Below the pieces are notes generated by a model that was not told the DNA's origin, made no database searches, and saw only the letters and a list, made by a program, of their open reading frames with translations. A stretch of DNA of 64,000 nucleotides from Myxocyprinus asiaticus (lineage: Eukaryota > Chordata > Actinopteri > Cypriniformes > Catostomidae). Positions 10,981 to 21,779 of this stretch are shown here, in pieces (within the stretch, counting starts at the first letter, position 1; each line of letters starts with the position of its first letter). Location: the NCBI RefSeq assembly GCF_019703515.2, contig NC_059362.1, positions 29,366,326 through 29,430,325 on the forward strand, given 5' to 3'. The position numbers were made by a program, and so were the translations under genes.

Positions 10981-12836
10981 AGAAAGAGATTGTGTGGGAG
11001 TTTTTACTTACTCTTCTGTTGATAATGAATAAAATCATGTTACTGGAAGTGTGGCAATGTTATTAAGGGTACTAAACCTGTCAGTTTTCATTAATTAAAA
11101 TCTTTCCCGTTCATTAGAGCCAAACAGATATTTTTTTAGATACAGTATGTATTAATTAGGATTAGTTTGGCAGGCCAGCAGGGATTAACAAAGGCTAGTA
11201 ATGGGCTCCACCCTTGGTCTAGAGAAGTCATATCCCACCCAGCATCTATTTATCAGGCTGCTATTTAAAGCCCCTTGACTGTCTGGTTCAGCTATCCTGA
11301 GAAAGTGAACATTCTGTCACCTTCTGATAACTAGAGTTTGAATCCCTAGTGGACATAGCCGAGCATTTACTTTATAAACCATTTTCTTCCCAAGGTCTTC
11401 TTCTAAGTGGAGAAATTAGTTGTGAATTATTGTGACCTGTGATCTCTCAGATCTTAATGTGAAATTTGAGTGGGAAGAATGTGCAAACCAGAGGGACAGA
11501 TGCCTTGGAGGGAAACCCATCTGTAGCCATAAAAAACAAAGAGAACACTCTATGGAGGTATTATGTGTTACAGCTCCCCGTTTGGTTATGTAGTGAAAGT
11601 ATATAAACACATTTTATAAGTATCGTAACTCATACATAAACTGAAAGCCTAGACATTGTACAGAAATGGCCAAGTAGGCCTATTTTAACAGTTTATGTTA
11701 CAAACTGGCAATTTCTTTCCAGTAAAGAGTTTTTTGTTTTTCTGCTATTTATTTGTTTTTCTTTAAATATGCATTTGTAAGTATATTCAGGGTCCCACAC
11801 CTTTTCAACAATGAATTTCCATGACTTTTCCAGCGTTTATTGGATAAGGGTTTTTACAAATTCATTTTCTAGATTTTGCAAACACAAAAAGCAATCTAGA
11901 TAATTAAATATTTTAGAGCCAAACTTGAAAAAGCTATATTCACTTTATATGATCTGACTTTTAAAGACTTTATTAGGCCTGGAAATAACTATTTGAAGCA
12001 CAATTCCCTGTTATTCCCACGTTTTAAGTGACCGTGGGAACACTTTATATTGATGATCTTTATAAGCCACAACAAGAGACTAGAATTTGAGAATAAAAAC
12101 GTAATGACCTTTATGACCCTGCACTCTGACCCCAGCCTAGCTGGGATATGTAAAAAAGAAGAATTTCACTGTATATGTGCAAATGTATAATGTGTGATAA
12201 ATAAAGAAAATTATAAATTATTATTAATTATAATTATTATAATTATTATGGATATGTTGTTTCATATAAAATGTGCTTCCATTTTTAGATTTATATGCAT
12301 ATGTGATCGGTTAGAGAGACCAAGGTGATGGTAAAGATTGGCAGTTTTATCCACTTTTTCTCTCAAGCAATTAAAGCAGATGTCTCAGGGTGACTGTGTG
12401 TTATCCATTACATAGAGGCACTGCAAGTGAATCCATAGGGATTAATTTATCGACATGCATCAGTACCAGTAATTTATCAACATGAAGACCAGTACTTGTG
12501 TTGATGGATGCTTTTATCATCATTCACCTTCATTTTTTCAATGTATGTATAAGGTCAGGCCCAGTAGATACACTGCATATAACCATAGAGATGCCCACAC
12601 ATATTCTGCTGCCTTGCCTCCTGATGCATAGAAAATATGGTGCAGTGCACTAGGATCAATTGCTGTTGCCATGGTTTTCAACTACATGAATCTCTTCCCA
12701 TTAATTTGATGTATTACTAGAGGACAATATTTAAAAGGCAAATATCTTCGAACCTGATTAAGTCTAACTCCTTCATGTATATTTTAACCATACGATTTTC
12801 CTTCTATGGAACTTTTATTCATTATTTAAAGTATTT
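10981..12836. other. ryr3 intron 2, no assignable feature
   Basis: AT-rich. The segment 12090-12260 ends in a polyadenylation-like GATAAATAAAG and (ATTATA)n stretch, perhaps an old retroposon tail. No frame was recognised. Confidence 0.5.
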
Positions 12837-12837
12837 C

Positions 12838-13127
12838 TTAAAGGGATAGTTCACACAAAAATGAAATTCCTTCATTTACTCACTCTTATGTTGTTCCAAA
12901 TCCATATGACTTTCTTTCTTTTGTGGAACACAAGAGGAGATGTTAGGCAGAATGCTAGGGACTAATAGCTTCAGTCACCATTCACTTTCATTGCATGGAA
13001 AAAAGAGCAGCATCAACATTCTTCAGATTTTCTCTCTTGTGTTCCACGGAAGAAAGAAAGATTTTGGATCAATATGAGGGGGAGTAAATGATGACATAAT
13101 AAAACATTTTGGGTGAACAAACACTTA
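12838..13127. mobile_element. Foldback MITE, AAGGGATAGTTCAC family (short copy)
   Basis: The left end TTAAAGGGATAGTTCACAC is followed by ATTTACTCACTCTTATG; the right part has GGGAGTAAATGATGACAT and TTTTGGGTGAACAAACAC. The halves are mutually inverted around the CACCATTCACTTTCATTGCATGG middle. It belongs to the same family as 13535, 24316, 27046, 40722 and 54765. It lies only about 180 bases from ryr3 exon 2. Confidence 0.75.
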
Positions 13128-13310
13128 GAGAAAAACCTATTATGTAATATTAATGTAATATATTATTCATGTATATTTAAGTTGTCTTACCACTACATTG
13201 AAGCTGTTTTTTTATAAAATGTTTTGTTTTAATCTGAACTGTGGTTTGTGTGGGACCTTCAGGCACACACTGAAGGGGTAATTAGTTTCTCAGAACACAT
13301 GTAGCTTTAC

Positions 13311-13430
13311 CTTCGCCTCTGATGTGGGCTCTAGATAGCACAGGCGGTTGCCGAGTCCCTCTGCTGAAAGGCAGAATTTGCGATTCTCCTTCTCAATGGC
13401 AGCGACACACTGCAGCACCACCTCATCATC
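13311..13430 (-). CDS. ryr3: ryr3 coding exon 2
   Basis: The minus strand has acceptor GTGCTGACAG at 13440-13431, then 120 bases with no stop, then donor GTAAAG at 13310-13305. The translation starts [20 protein letters not shown] and ends [15 protein letters not shown]. This matches the RYR N-terminal domain strand region (family: DDEVVLQC...CLAAEG.GNRLCFLE). The 40-codon phase-0 exon has the same length as I recall for mammalian RYR exon 2. The ending EPTSEAK fits RYR3 rather than RYR2. This exon forms part of N-terminal domain A, which contributes to inter-subunit contacts and to ligand-independent gating control. Confidence 0.95.
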
Positions 13431-13534
13431 CTGTCAGCACAAAAATAAGGAATTAAACTCAAGCTTGAAAGCAAAAGCACTCTAAACACCTAAAAAGATT
13501 ACTCAATACTTCTCAATATAGTTCAACAAGCTTA

Positions 13535-14128
13535 TAGGGATAGTTCACCCAAAAATTTTTATTCTCTCATCATTTACTCACCCTCATGCCATCCCAGATG
13601 TGTATGACTTTCTTTAGTCTGCTGAACATAAACAAAGATTTTTAGAAGAATATTTCAGCTCTGTAGGTCCATACAATGCAACTGAATGGTGACCAGACCT
13701 TTCCAGCTCCAAAAATCACATATAATAGATGTGGGTGAGAAACAGATCAATATTTAAGTCCCTTTTTCCTATAAATCTTCACTATCACTTTCACATTCTG
13801 AAAGTGAAAGTGAAAGTGGAGATTTATAGTAAAAAGGTATTTAAATATTGATCTGTTTTTAACCCAAAGTGATTGCATCGCTTCAGAAGACATAGATTTA
13901 ACCACTGGAGTCGTATAGATTACTTTAATGCTGCTTTATGTGATATTTGAAGCTTGAAAGTTCTGGTCACCATTCACTTGCATTGTATGGACCTACAGAG
14001 CTAAAATATTCTTCAAAAAATCTTTGTTTATGTTCAGCAGAAGAAAGAAACTTTTACACATCTGGGATGGCATGAGGGTGAGTAAATGATGAGAGAATTT
14101 AAATTTTTAAAAAATTTAAAAGTGAAAC
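13535..14128. mobile_element. Foldback MITE with about 280-bp arms
   Basis: This is a near-complete palindrome. The left arm (TAGGGATAGTTCACCC, CCCTCATGCCATCCCAGATG, CAGCTCTGTAGGTCCATACA, AGAAACAGATCAATATTTAA) is repeated inverted in the right arm (TTTAAATATTGATCTGTTTT, TGTATGGACCTACAGAGCT, CATCTGGGATGGCATGAGGG). The turn is at about 13795-13825, around CTTTCACATTCTGAAAGTGAAAG. The right terminus is decayed. No coding capacity. Confidence 0.88.
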
Positions 14129-14857
14129 TAAACTGTTATATTATACAGTTAGCTACAACAGTTAGTTCTGGCCCTCTAATCTGATTGGACAAGCTGCGTT
14201 CAAACTGACCATATGGTGTATAAAATGTATGTTACTCCATATTAACTTCTTATTTATAGAACTGTGGTATAAATGCAATATCACACTCATGATCATAGTG
14301 TTGTACTGAATAGCTGAATATTTTATTATTTTGTAACTAATTAAGTTCATAATTCAGTAGGGAGAAAAACTATTATAAAGATATTCTGAACTCCTCATGT
14401 CCCTGAAGATTAAGTGTCACTGGTTTATGTCAAGGCCCTGACTTCTGGGAAATCAGAGTTAATTAGTTGATTTTATGGATGAAACAACTGCCAAATTATT
14501 TCTCAAGATTGTCATTGGGGGAAAAGAAGAGCAGTGGAGATACTGATGTCATCAGAATCCAAAATGAATCTCTGTAGATACTCTGGCATCTCTCTCTCTC
14601 TCTCAGGAGGAATATATTGATTTCGGTCTCACTCGGTCCTTTTCTTGTCTGCCAGCTCACATACCACATTAATCCGAGCTGATGGTTGCCATGGCTCTGA
14701 TGAACATCATCAGAGCAGTAACAATTCTTTAACACAGTCACGGTGTAGAAGTTCATACTTTAAATTGCAAGTTCAGGATGCGTGAATGAGATGAGAGAGA
14801 GCAGGATCATCCAACATTCTGAATGCATGTTTAAAGCATAATAACCTGTGTTTATTC
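14129..14857. other. ryr3 intron 1, no feature seen
   Basis: No exon or repeat recognised; a short CT-rich tract lies at 14589-14604. Confidence 0.5.
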
Positions 14858-14865
14858 AACCGGAT

Positions 14866-15275
14866 CTCATGAAAATTTGTACATAATTTATGAGCTATTT
14901 CGTATGGTCTCGCACGATGTTGTTTGCATAAACTCGTACGACTTCATCACGTGCAAATTCCCAGATGTCTAATGCGGAAGAGCGAGTTCCGCTTACGAGG
15001 CATTAAGGACATACTTATTAATATTATGCCCTTACCCAAAGCCCTTATCTAAACTTAACCAATCAGTAGAGTGTGTAAACGTGATAGGAAGCTGTTGTGT
15101 GTGACAGAAGCAAGTAATTGTCATGTATTAGATGGAAATGATGTCCAGCCACGTTAATGGCTGTAGTGAAAGTCGTAGGAATTCAAACTACTGCAGTCGC
15201 ACAATATCATACGAATTAGCCAAATTTAGAAAAGTCATACAAATCCTGACGATTTTGCCGTGAGAGTGTGTTGGT
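14866..15275. mobile_element. Probable MITE with diverged inverted termini
   Basis: The left part (TCTCATGAAAATTTGTAC, GCTATTTCGTATGGTCTCG) is matched inverted at the right by GTCATACAAATCCTGACG, TATCATACGAATTAGCC and TGCCGTGAGAG. The interior lacks coding potential. No clear target duplication was found. Confidence 0.5.
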
Positions 15276-15626
15276 ATATTTGGGCTTGAGTTATGCTCAT
15301 TAAAATGGGTTGTCTTTCTCTGCTATAAAGGCTATTCTAAAATTGGGGAACGTTATGACAACAGGAATGTTACTCTGACAGTAAGGGAGTGTAGCACTTA
15401 GTATTAAATCTAGATGCACAAACAACATCTGATGCAAACAAATAAGCTTTTTTCTTAAAAAATAATCAATACTTCAATAAACAGTGACAAGCAAGGAAAG
15501 CTTTCCAAATTATCTGATATTATAATTGAACTTCAGTTTCCACAGTGGATCTTTCCACAGTGGATTATATTAAAGTTGGTTTAAGTCCAATCACACAGTC
15601 CAATTGATAACTCAGTGCAGATATTT

Positions 15627-15662
15627 GTGTTGTTGTTGTTGTTGTTGTAGTTGTTGTTGTTT
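15627..15662. repeat. (GTT)n microsatellite
   Basis: Tandem GTT interrupted once by GTA. Confidence 0.9.
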
Positions 15663-15895
15663 ATCTAACCTAATAGTTTTATCTCACCTAATGAGATAAA
15701 CAGCACTGGTTGAGCCAATGTTGCTATGTCAGGTTGGTCAGGATGCTCAAACAAACAGATGTTTTATTAGCACCACAGTGTTTATCCTTTTCTGGGAAAT
15801 CATCCTACAAATGACTTACTTATTGTTGTCTTTGCATATTTAGTTGGGATAGGAGAAAATATTGTAACAGAACAAATGAAACAATTCACCTCTAA
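15663..15895 (+). mobile_element. Diverged copy of the TGTGTAATTTCT MITE (partial)
   Basis: The internal sequence GGTTGAGCCAATGTTGCTAT, GTTTTATTAGCACCACAG and GGGATAGGAGAAAATATT parallels 34190-34350 in the same order. A reverse copy occurs near 55380-55570. The left terminus is displaced by the GTT tract. Confidence 0.6.
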
Positions 15896-15907
15896 TCAAA
15901 TCCGCCT

Positions 15908-16115
15908 GTTCCCTTACGACTCAGTACACTTGACATTGTGTTCTGCCAACGCATATGGGGAGTGTCCTTCTACACGACCTAGTTGAAACCTATGTACAAT
16001 AACGGCAATATTGTTATATTGGCTATGGTGTTTGAGCCCCGCCCTTTTAAGCGCGAAGCTGTCTGCTATAAAAGCAGGTGCACAAACACCATTCCTCAGA
16101 ATTGTCTTCCTTCAA
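15908..16115 (+). repeat. DIRS-A left inverted terminal repeat with TATA box
   Basis: Matches the reverse complement of about 23945-24145. A TATAAAAG box at 16067-16074 sits in the repeat and probably drives the element. Confidence 0.85.
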
Positions 16116-16345
16116 GACAGCGATTCATCTCTCGTCTAGAAGCCCTCTACTACTTCACCGTCGACATACACGAGTCAGCGGGCGGGATCTTCACGCCAAC
16201 AAGAAGTCTCTCCGCTCCCCTGCAGTGTTCCGGCGAACATTTACTCCGCCTTGATGCTTCGCTGGTGAACGGGCCACTTCAGCTTCCTGAGTCCCCACAG
16301 CGCTTCAGCAGGAGTTTTGTATCCTTATAAGCTATTGTGTTATTG

Positions 16346-16358
16346 TGTATATGTATGT

Positions 16359-16404
<46 letters not shown>
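16346..16404. repeat. (GT)n microsatellite
   Basis: Near-pure GT tract beginning GTGTATATGTATGTG. Confidence 0.95.
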
Positions 16405-16407
<3 letters not shown>

Positions 16408-16923
16408 AACTACCAGTCAAAAGTTTTGAAACACTTGACCGAAATGTTTCTCTTGATCTTAAAAATCTTTTGATCTGAAGGTGTATGCTTAAATGACAAA
16501 AATATAATTGTGCCACCATATTAATTTATTTCATTATAAATCTAAGATTTAATAAAATAAAAAAAACATTTTTTAAATTGATGACTTGGACCAAATAATA
16601 AAGAAAAGGAGCCAATAAATGCCCAGCATATAGATGGGAACTCCTTCAATACTGTTTAAAAAGTATCCCAGGGTGATACCTCAAGAAGGTTGAGAAAATG
16701 TCAAGAGTACATTTCTGAAAATTCTAGGCAAAGGGTGAGTACTTTGAAGATGCTAAAATATAACACAGATTTGATTTATTTTGGATTTTGTTTAGTCACA
16801 ACATAATTCCCATAGGTCCATTTATGTTATTCCATAGTTTTAATGACTTTACTATTATTCTAAAATGTGAAAAAAATTATAATAAAGAATGAGTAAGTGT
16901 TTCAAAACTTTTGACCGGTAGTG
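16408..16923 (+). mobile_element. Tc1-like MITE, CTACCRGTCAAAAGTTT family, copy 1
   Basis: The left end ACTACCAGTCAAAAGTTTTG and right end CAAAACTTTTGACCGGTAGTG form about 30-bp inverted termini with TA on both sides. Interior blocks (CTTGATCTTAAAAATC, ATAATTGTGCCACCATATTA, CCCAGGGTGATACCTC) are shared with 23150-23623 and 46370-46889 in reverse orientation. No transposase frame, so it depends on a Tc1/mariner-type enzyme. Confidence 0.85.
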
Positions 16924-16927
16924 TATA

Positions 16928-18527
16928 CAGTTGTGCTCAAAAGTTTGCATACCCTTGGAGAATTGGTAATATATGTACCATTTTTAAGGAAAACATGAGT
17001 GAGCAGGCAAAACACATTTCTTTTATTTCTTATGGGATTCATATTCAACTGTAGGTTATAACAGAATGGCACAATCATAAAACAAAACATGGCAACAATG
17101 AAAAAAATGAAATGACCCCTGTTCAAAAGTCTGCATACCCTTAGTTCTTAATACTGTGTATTGCCCCCTTTAGCATCAATGACATTGTGCAGTCTTTTAT
17201 AATAGTTGTCTATGAGGCCCCAAATTCTTGCAGGAGGTATAGCTGCCCATTCGTCTTGGCAAAATGCCTCCAGGTCATGCAAAGTGTTTGGTCGTCTTGC
17301 ATGAACTACACGTTTGAGATCTCCCCAGAGTGGCTCGATGATATTAAGGTCAGGAGACTGTGATGGTAACTCCAACAACTGGAGGGTCAACTTGGCCTTG
17401 TGCTTAGGGTCATTGTCGTGCTGGAAAGTCCAAGAGCGTCCCATGCTCAGCTTTCGTGCAGAAGAATGCAAATTGTCTGCCAGTATTTTCTGATAACATG
17501 CTGAAATCATCTTGCCATCAATTTTCACAAGATTCTCCGTGCCTTTAGAGCTCACACACCCCCAAAACATCAGTGAGCCACCACCATGCTTCACAGTGGG
17601 GCTGGTATTCTTTTCACTATAGGCCTTGTTGACCCCTCTCCAAACATAGCGTTTATGGTTGTGACCATAAAGCTCTATTTTGGTCTCGTCACTCCAAATT
17701 AAGTGTGCCAGAAGCTGTGTCAAGGTGTTGTCGGGCATATTGTAACCGGGTTTTTTTGTGGAATTGGCGCAGTAAAGGCTTCTTTCTGGCAACTCGACCA
17801 TGCAGCGCATTTTTGTTCAAGTATCGTCGTATTGTGCTCCTTGAAATAACCACACCGTCTTTTTCCAGAGCAGCCTCTATTTCTCCTGAGGTTACCTGTG
17901 GGTTTTTCTTTGTATCCCGAACAATTCTTCTGGCAGTTGTGGCTGAAATCTTTCTTGGTCTACCTGACCTTGGCTTGTTATCAAGAGATCCCCAAATTTT
18001 CCACTTCTTAATAAATGATTGAACAGTACTGACTGGCATTTTCAAGGCTTTGGATATCTTTTTATATCCTTTTCTATCTTTATAAAGTTCCATTACCTTG
18101 TTACACAGGTCTTTTGACAGTTCTTTTCTGCTCCCCATGGCTCAGTATCTAGCCTGCTCAGTGCATACACGTGAGAGCTAACAAACTCATTGACTATTTA
18201 TACACAGACACTAATTGCAATTTAAAAAGCCACAGGTGTGGGAAATTAATATTTAATTACCATTTACACCTGTGTGTATCACCTTGTGTGTCTGTAACAA
18301 GGTCAAACATTCAAGGGTATGTAAACGTTTGATCAGGGCCATTTGGGTGATTTCTGTTATCATTATGATTTAAAAAGGAGCCAAACAACTATGTGATGAT
18401 AAAATGCTTCATATGATCACTATCCTTAAATAAAAGACAGTTTTTTTGCATGATCAGTCATATTTTCAAAATCAATGCCAAAATTTCACAATTTCTGCCA
18501 GGGTATGCAAACTTTTGAGTACAACTG
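16928..18527 (-). mobile_element. Tc1 transposon, 1.6 kb, complete ends
   Basis: The termini CAGTTGTGCTCAAAAGTTTG (left) and the inverted CAAACTTTTGAGTACAACTG (right) are flanked by TA. Both ends and one transposase gene are present, so this is a full-length copy. It sits directly against the MITE ending at 16923, and the TATA between them supplies both TA targets. Confidence 0.93.
17148..18138 (-). pseudogene. Tc1 transposase, broken by one frameshift
   Basis: The enzyme would bind the inverted repeats and cut and paste the element at TA. The N-terminal half (18138 down to about 17720) begins MGSRKELSKDLCNKVMELYK and has the paired-like helix-turn-helix DNA-binding region, the GRPR linker (RSGRPRK) and a second HTH. 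The C-terminal half is in another frame (about 17705 down to 17148) and carries the DDE catalytic domain: WSDETK (first D), FQHDNDPKHKA (second D) and SPDLNIIEPLW (E), with the spacing of DD34E Tc1 enzymes. The frame change lies at about 17700-17760, between ARQHLD and LIWSDE. No other lesion was seen, so the copy is fairly young. Confidence 0.92.
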
Positions 18528-18569
18528 TATAACTAAAAGAGCCGTTTATGTGTTCGTATCTTTTTAAAG

Positions 18570-19631
18570 ATGTCGTTTCGTGTTTTCTTATGCGAGGGAC
18601 ACATCCCGCCATCAGATCTGCATGAGACATAGAGACACTGCCCTCACTGTGAGGGCATGAGTCTCAAGATGCTTCGCTCATGAATCGCCCTTGTTCTGAG
18701 GGACTGTTCAGCCTCATGCACCCTCACATCCGCCTCTTCTGTGACACTCGAGGGATCACACGAGGAAGCATGACAGGGCAGCGAGGTCGAGCAGGATGAA
18801 TTTGAGGTGGACCTCGTGCCGGCCCCTGCCCCGCGAGCCCCTTAATCTCCATGTACTGCATCTATGCTGATACAGTATGTGCGTGACGAGCTTCGGCCCT
18901 CTGCAGGAGCACGCCGCCTCGTCACGTTCGGTGGTTCTGACGCTGGGGCTGATGATGTTATGTCTCTCGCTGCATCTGGGGAGTGGTCAGTGGATGACGC
19001 TGCCGCCCCTTACCCCAGCGAGGGCGAGGAGCGTGCACGTGCCACTGAAAAGGAGATGCTTCGCATCCTTTCAAGGGCGGTCGAAGAGCTTGATCTCGAG
19101 TAATCTCCGGAAAAACCTGAAAAATCTCACCTTGATGAATGGTTCGTGAAGTCTGGATGTCGTCAAGCGACCACATTCTGCAGATCTGCCCCGCTCTTCC
19201 CGGAAGTTCTTAAGGAACTGACAAAATCCTGGCACACGCCCTATTCAGCTCGCTCGCACAGCAAATCCACTCTTCTCAATAAAGTGCACTACAGGGAAGA
19301 CAAAATGTATGCCTAACTACCCCCCCCCCCAAAAGAGGCAGTGGCAGCACATCTCTGCCCAGCGAGTAGCTCGTTCATCTTTCTAAGCTGTGTCTAAACA
19401 CTGGCTGAAAGAGCATACTCAGTGGCAGGCCAAACTGGTTCAGCACTCCACGCGATGACGGTGCTCCAAGTTTTCCAAGCTAAGCTCCTCAAACAAATGG
19501 ACGAGCAAGGCTATGATCCAGCGATGTTCAAAGAGCTCCATACCATTACAGACTAAACGCTGCAAGCCACGAAAGTCACTGCACAGGCCATTGGCAAGTC
19601 AATGAGCAACCTGGTGTTCCCTATCTGTCAC
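18570..19631 (+). pseudogene. DIRS-A gag-like gene, decayed
   Basis: Starts MSFRVFLCEGHIPPSDLHET and then hits a stop. Further on YVRDELRPSAG, EEERA..KEMLRILSRAVEE and FQAKLLKQMDEQGYDP are readable in shifting frames. The same segments occur in the same order in the minus-strand DIRS copy at 60040-61200 (YVHDELRPSVG; FQAKLLKQMDEQGYDP), so both are one family. Several stops and a poly-C run (about 19321-19330) break the frame. Gag-like proteins of DIRS elements bind the element RNA. Confidence 0.8.
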
Positions 19632-20025
19632 TCACTTGACATTGTGTCAATGTAGTGATATTAGGGGTCACTCTTGGGAGCCCGAGACATCTCTGGTCTT
19701 TGATAAAAGGCCAATGAAAATTGGCGAATGGTATTTGTATACCACTCCCCCGGACATACAGGTATAAAAGGAGCTGGTATGCAACCACTCATTCAGATTT
19801 TCTCTTCGGAGCCGAAAGGTCGATGTTTACTGAGCTGACTGTTCATTCACCTCTGCTGGATTTGACGGCGCATTTCAGCGGCTTCTGCCTCCTCTGCACT
19901 GGTGCACTGAGAGAATGCCCCTGGGAGTATATTTAAGATATATATATAATTATATATAAGAGAGTATATTTCTCTAAAAGAGCGGCACCCACAGAACGTC
20001 TTTTTAAAGAAGCATCTTTTTAAAG

Positions 20026-21138
20026 ATGCCTTTCCGTTTGTGTGTTATTCCTGGTTGCGGTCGTTACCTCTCAACTTTGGATGGTCATGATCGCTGTCTT
20101 TCGTGTCTGGGCGTGACTCACGTGGAGACAGCGTTCGTGGATGGATCATGTACTCACTGCGAGAATATGACCATGGCAACGTTGCGGCTTTTCTTACGAA
20201 AGCAAGCCACCGCAGCGGCTCCCCACCTCGATCCTTCTACCTACGGGTATGAGGCCAGCGCGGCTAGCACTGGGGGCGATTTGAGGACCCTAGTGGGACC
20301 ACCTCCGCCGGGTATCCCCCCACGGACCTCCCATTCCCCATTACGCTCGTCTGCGACGATCGGGCTTCCGGATGAGTCCGCCGGCTCGCCTCATGGCGAA
20401 TTCGACCTCTTGTTCGGAGCCCGCGAAGCTGATGAGCTCTTGAGCGCAGCATCGGAGAGCGGGCTCGTCCAGTTGGACGCAGAAGCCTCAGCTGGGCGCC
20501 CCCCCTCGGGGACGGTTGCCCAGTCACAGGCTGATGCAGAAATGACGGACATGCTTTCCCTGTTGGCCAAAGCCTACAGTGCCGCTGGACAAGCCGCCTC
20601 CGCCCTGCATGCCATGGCTCTCCTGCAGGTCCACCAAGCCAATGTGCTAAAAGAACTGCACGAGGGTAGTTCCGCCCCAGATTTAATGCAGGAGCTGCAC
20701 TTGGCGACCGACCTCGCTCTCTGGGCGACGAAGGTCACGGTGCAGTCTCTCGGGCGGGCGATGTCAACCTTAGTGGTCCAGGAGCGCCACCTTTGGCTCA
20801 ACCTGGTCGAGATGGATGAGGCCGACAAGTCACGGTTCCTTGCTGCCCCTATCTCCCAGGTTGGCCTATTCGGCGACACCGTTGAGGACTTTGCCCAGCA
20901 GTTCTCGACGGTGAAGCAGCAGACGGAGGCTATCCGGCACTTACTGCCCCGGCGCAACTCAAGATCCCGCACCCTGCCTGCTCGTCGCCAAGGGCGTCCC
21001 CCTGCGGTGACTGCACCAGCTCCACCGCAGCCTACCCCTTCGGCCCGGCCCCAGCGTGGAGCCCACCGCAGGAAGCAGACGCCACCCGTCTCACGGCCGG
21101 CTGCCAAGAACCCATGGAAGGCTTCGAAGCGCCTCTGA
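20026..21138 (+). CDS. DIRS-B gag-like protein, intact 370-residue frame
   Basis: Begins MPFRLCVIPGCGRYLSTLDG. The N-terminal 60 residues hold clustered cysteines and histidines (CVIPGC, HDRCLSCLG, CTHC), a zinc-binding-like module. The middle (residues 170-300) is helical and alanine/leucine rich (SLLAKAYSAAGQAASALHAM). The C-terminal 60 residues are basic and proline rich (RRNSRSRTLPARRQGRPP), typical of RNA-binding gag tails. The frame is undamaged, unlike the downstream enzyme domains. GC content is well above the surrounding intron. The product would package element RNA. Expression is doubtful because the element lacks reverse transcriptase. Confidence 0.75.
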   Translation: MPFRLCVIPGCGRYLSTLDGHDRCLSCLGVTHVETAFVDGSCTHCENMTMATLRLFLRKQATAAAPHLDPSTYGYEASAASTGGDLRTLVGPPPPGIPPRTSHSPLRSSATIGLPDESAGSPHGEFDLLFGAREADELLSAASESGLVQLDAEASAGRPPSGTVAQSQADAEMTDMLSLLAKAYSAAGQAASALHAMALLQVHQANVLKELHEGSSAPDLMQELHLATDLALWATKVTVQSLGRAMSTLVVQERHLWLNLVEMDEADKSRFLAAPISQVGLFGDTVEDFAQQFSTVKQQTEAIRHLLPRRNSRSRTLPARRQGRPPAVTAPAPPQPTPSARPQRGAHRRKQTPPVSRPAAKNPWKASKRL

Positions 21139-21710
21139 GACGGAGGTTCCGGCCATTGATCCAGGGCAAGCACATGTTAGTTCGGACAGACAACACGGCA
21201 ATGGTAGCATATGTCAACCGTCAAGGCGGTCTGCGCTCCCGTTGTATGTCACAACTCGCCCGCCGTCTCCTCCTCTGGAGACAGCAGCACCTCAAGTCGC
21301 TGTGAGCCACTCACATCCCGGGTGACCTCAACACTGCAGCGGACGCACTGTCACGGCAGGTTACCCTCAGGTGTGAGTGGAGACTCCACCCTCAGGTGGT
21401 CCAGCTGATCTGGAGTCGATTCGGAAAGGCACAGGTAGACCTGTTTGCCTCCCAAGAATCCTCCCACTGCCTGCTCTGGTACGCCCTGACTGAGGCACCT
21501 CTCGGTATAGATGTGCTGGTACACAGGTGGCCCCCTGGACTGCGCAAATATGCATTTCCCCCAGTAAGCCTACTTGCACAGACCTTGTGCAAGGTCAGGG
21601 AGGACGAGGAGCAGGTCCTCCTGGTAGCACCCTACTGGCCCACCCAGACATGGTTCTCGGACCTCACGCTCCTCGTGACAGTCCCCCCCGGCGAATTCCC
21701 CTGAGGAAGG
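21114..21710 (+). pseudogene. DIRS-B RNase H domain, frameshifted
   Basis: Right after the gag stop come RRRFRPLIQGKHMLVRTDNT and AMVAYVNRQGG (the RNase H strand with the DNT motif). A frame break is followed by HIPGDLNTAADALSR, then VDLFASQESSHCLLWYAL and LLVAPYWPTQTWFSDL. This is the conserved RNase H end of DIRS/Ty3-group polymerases. The catalytic aspartates in TDNT and AADALSR are visible. No reverse transcriptase (no PKKDG or YxDD) lies before it, so about 1-2 kb has been lost between gag and RNase H. Confidence 0.82.
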
Positions 21711-21779
21711 ACCTTCTTTCTCAGGGATGGTGCACCATCTGGCACCCACGACCAGACCTCTGGAATCTCCATGTCTGGC

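Noticed and set aside
10756..11032. Plus-strand frames of 65-88 codons near 10.9 kb
   Set aside because: They are antisense shadows of ryr3 exon 3.
15983..16330. 115-codon plus frame as a gene
   Set aside because: It lies in the DIRS-A terminal repeat and leader across the TATA box; the leader is shared as noncoding DNA with the copy at 61.3 kb.
17705..18022. Plus-strand 105-codon frame
   Set aside because: Antisense to the Tc1 transposase.
20574..21173. Minus-strand 199-codon frame
   Set aside because: Antisense shadow of the GC-rich DIRS-B gag gene.
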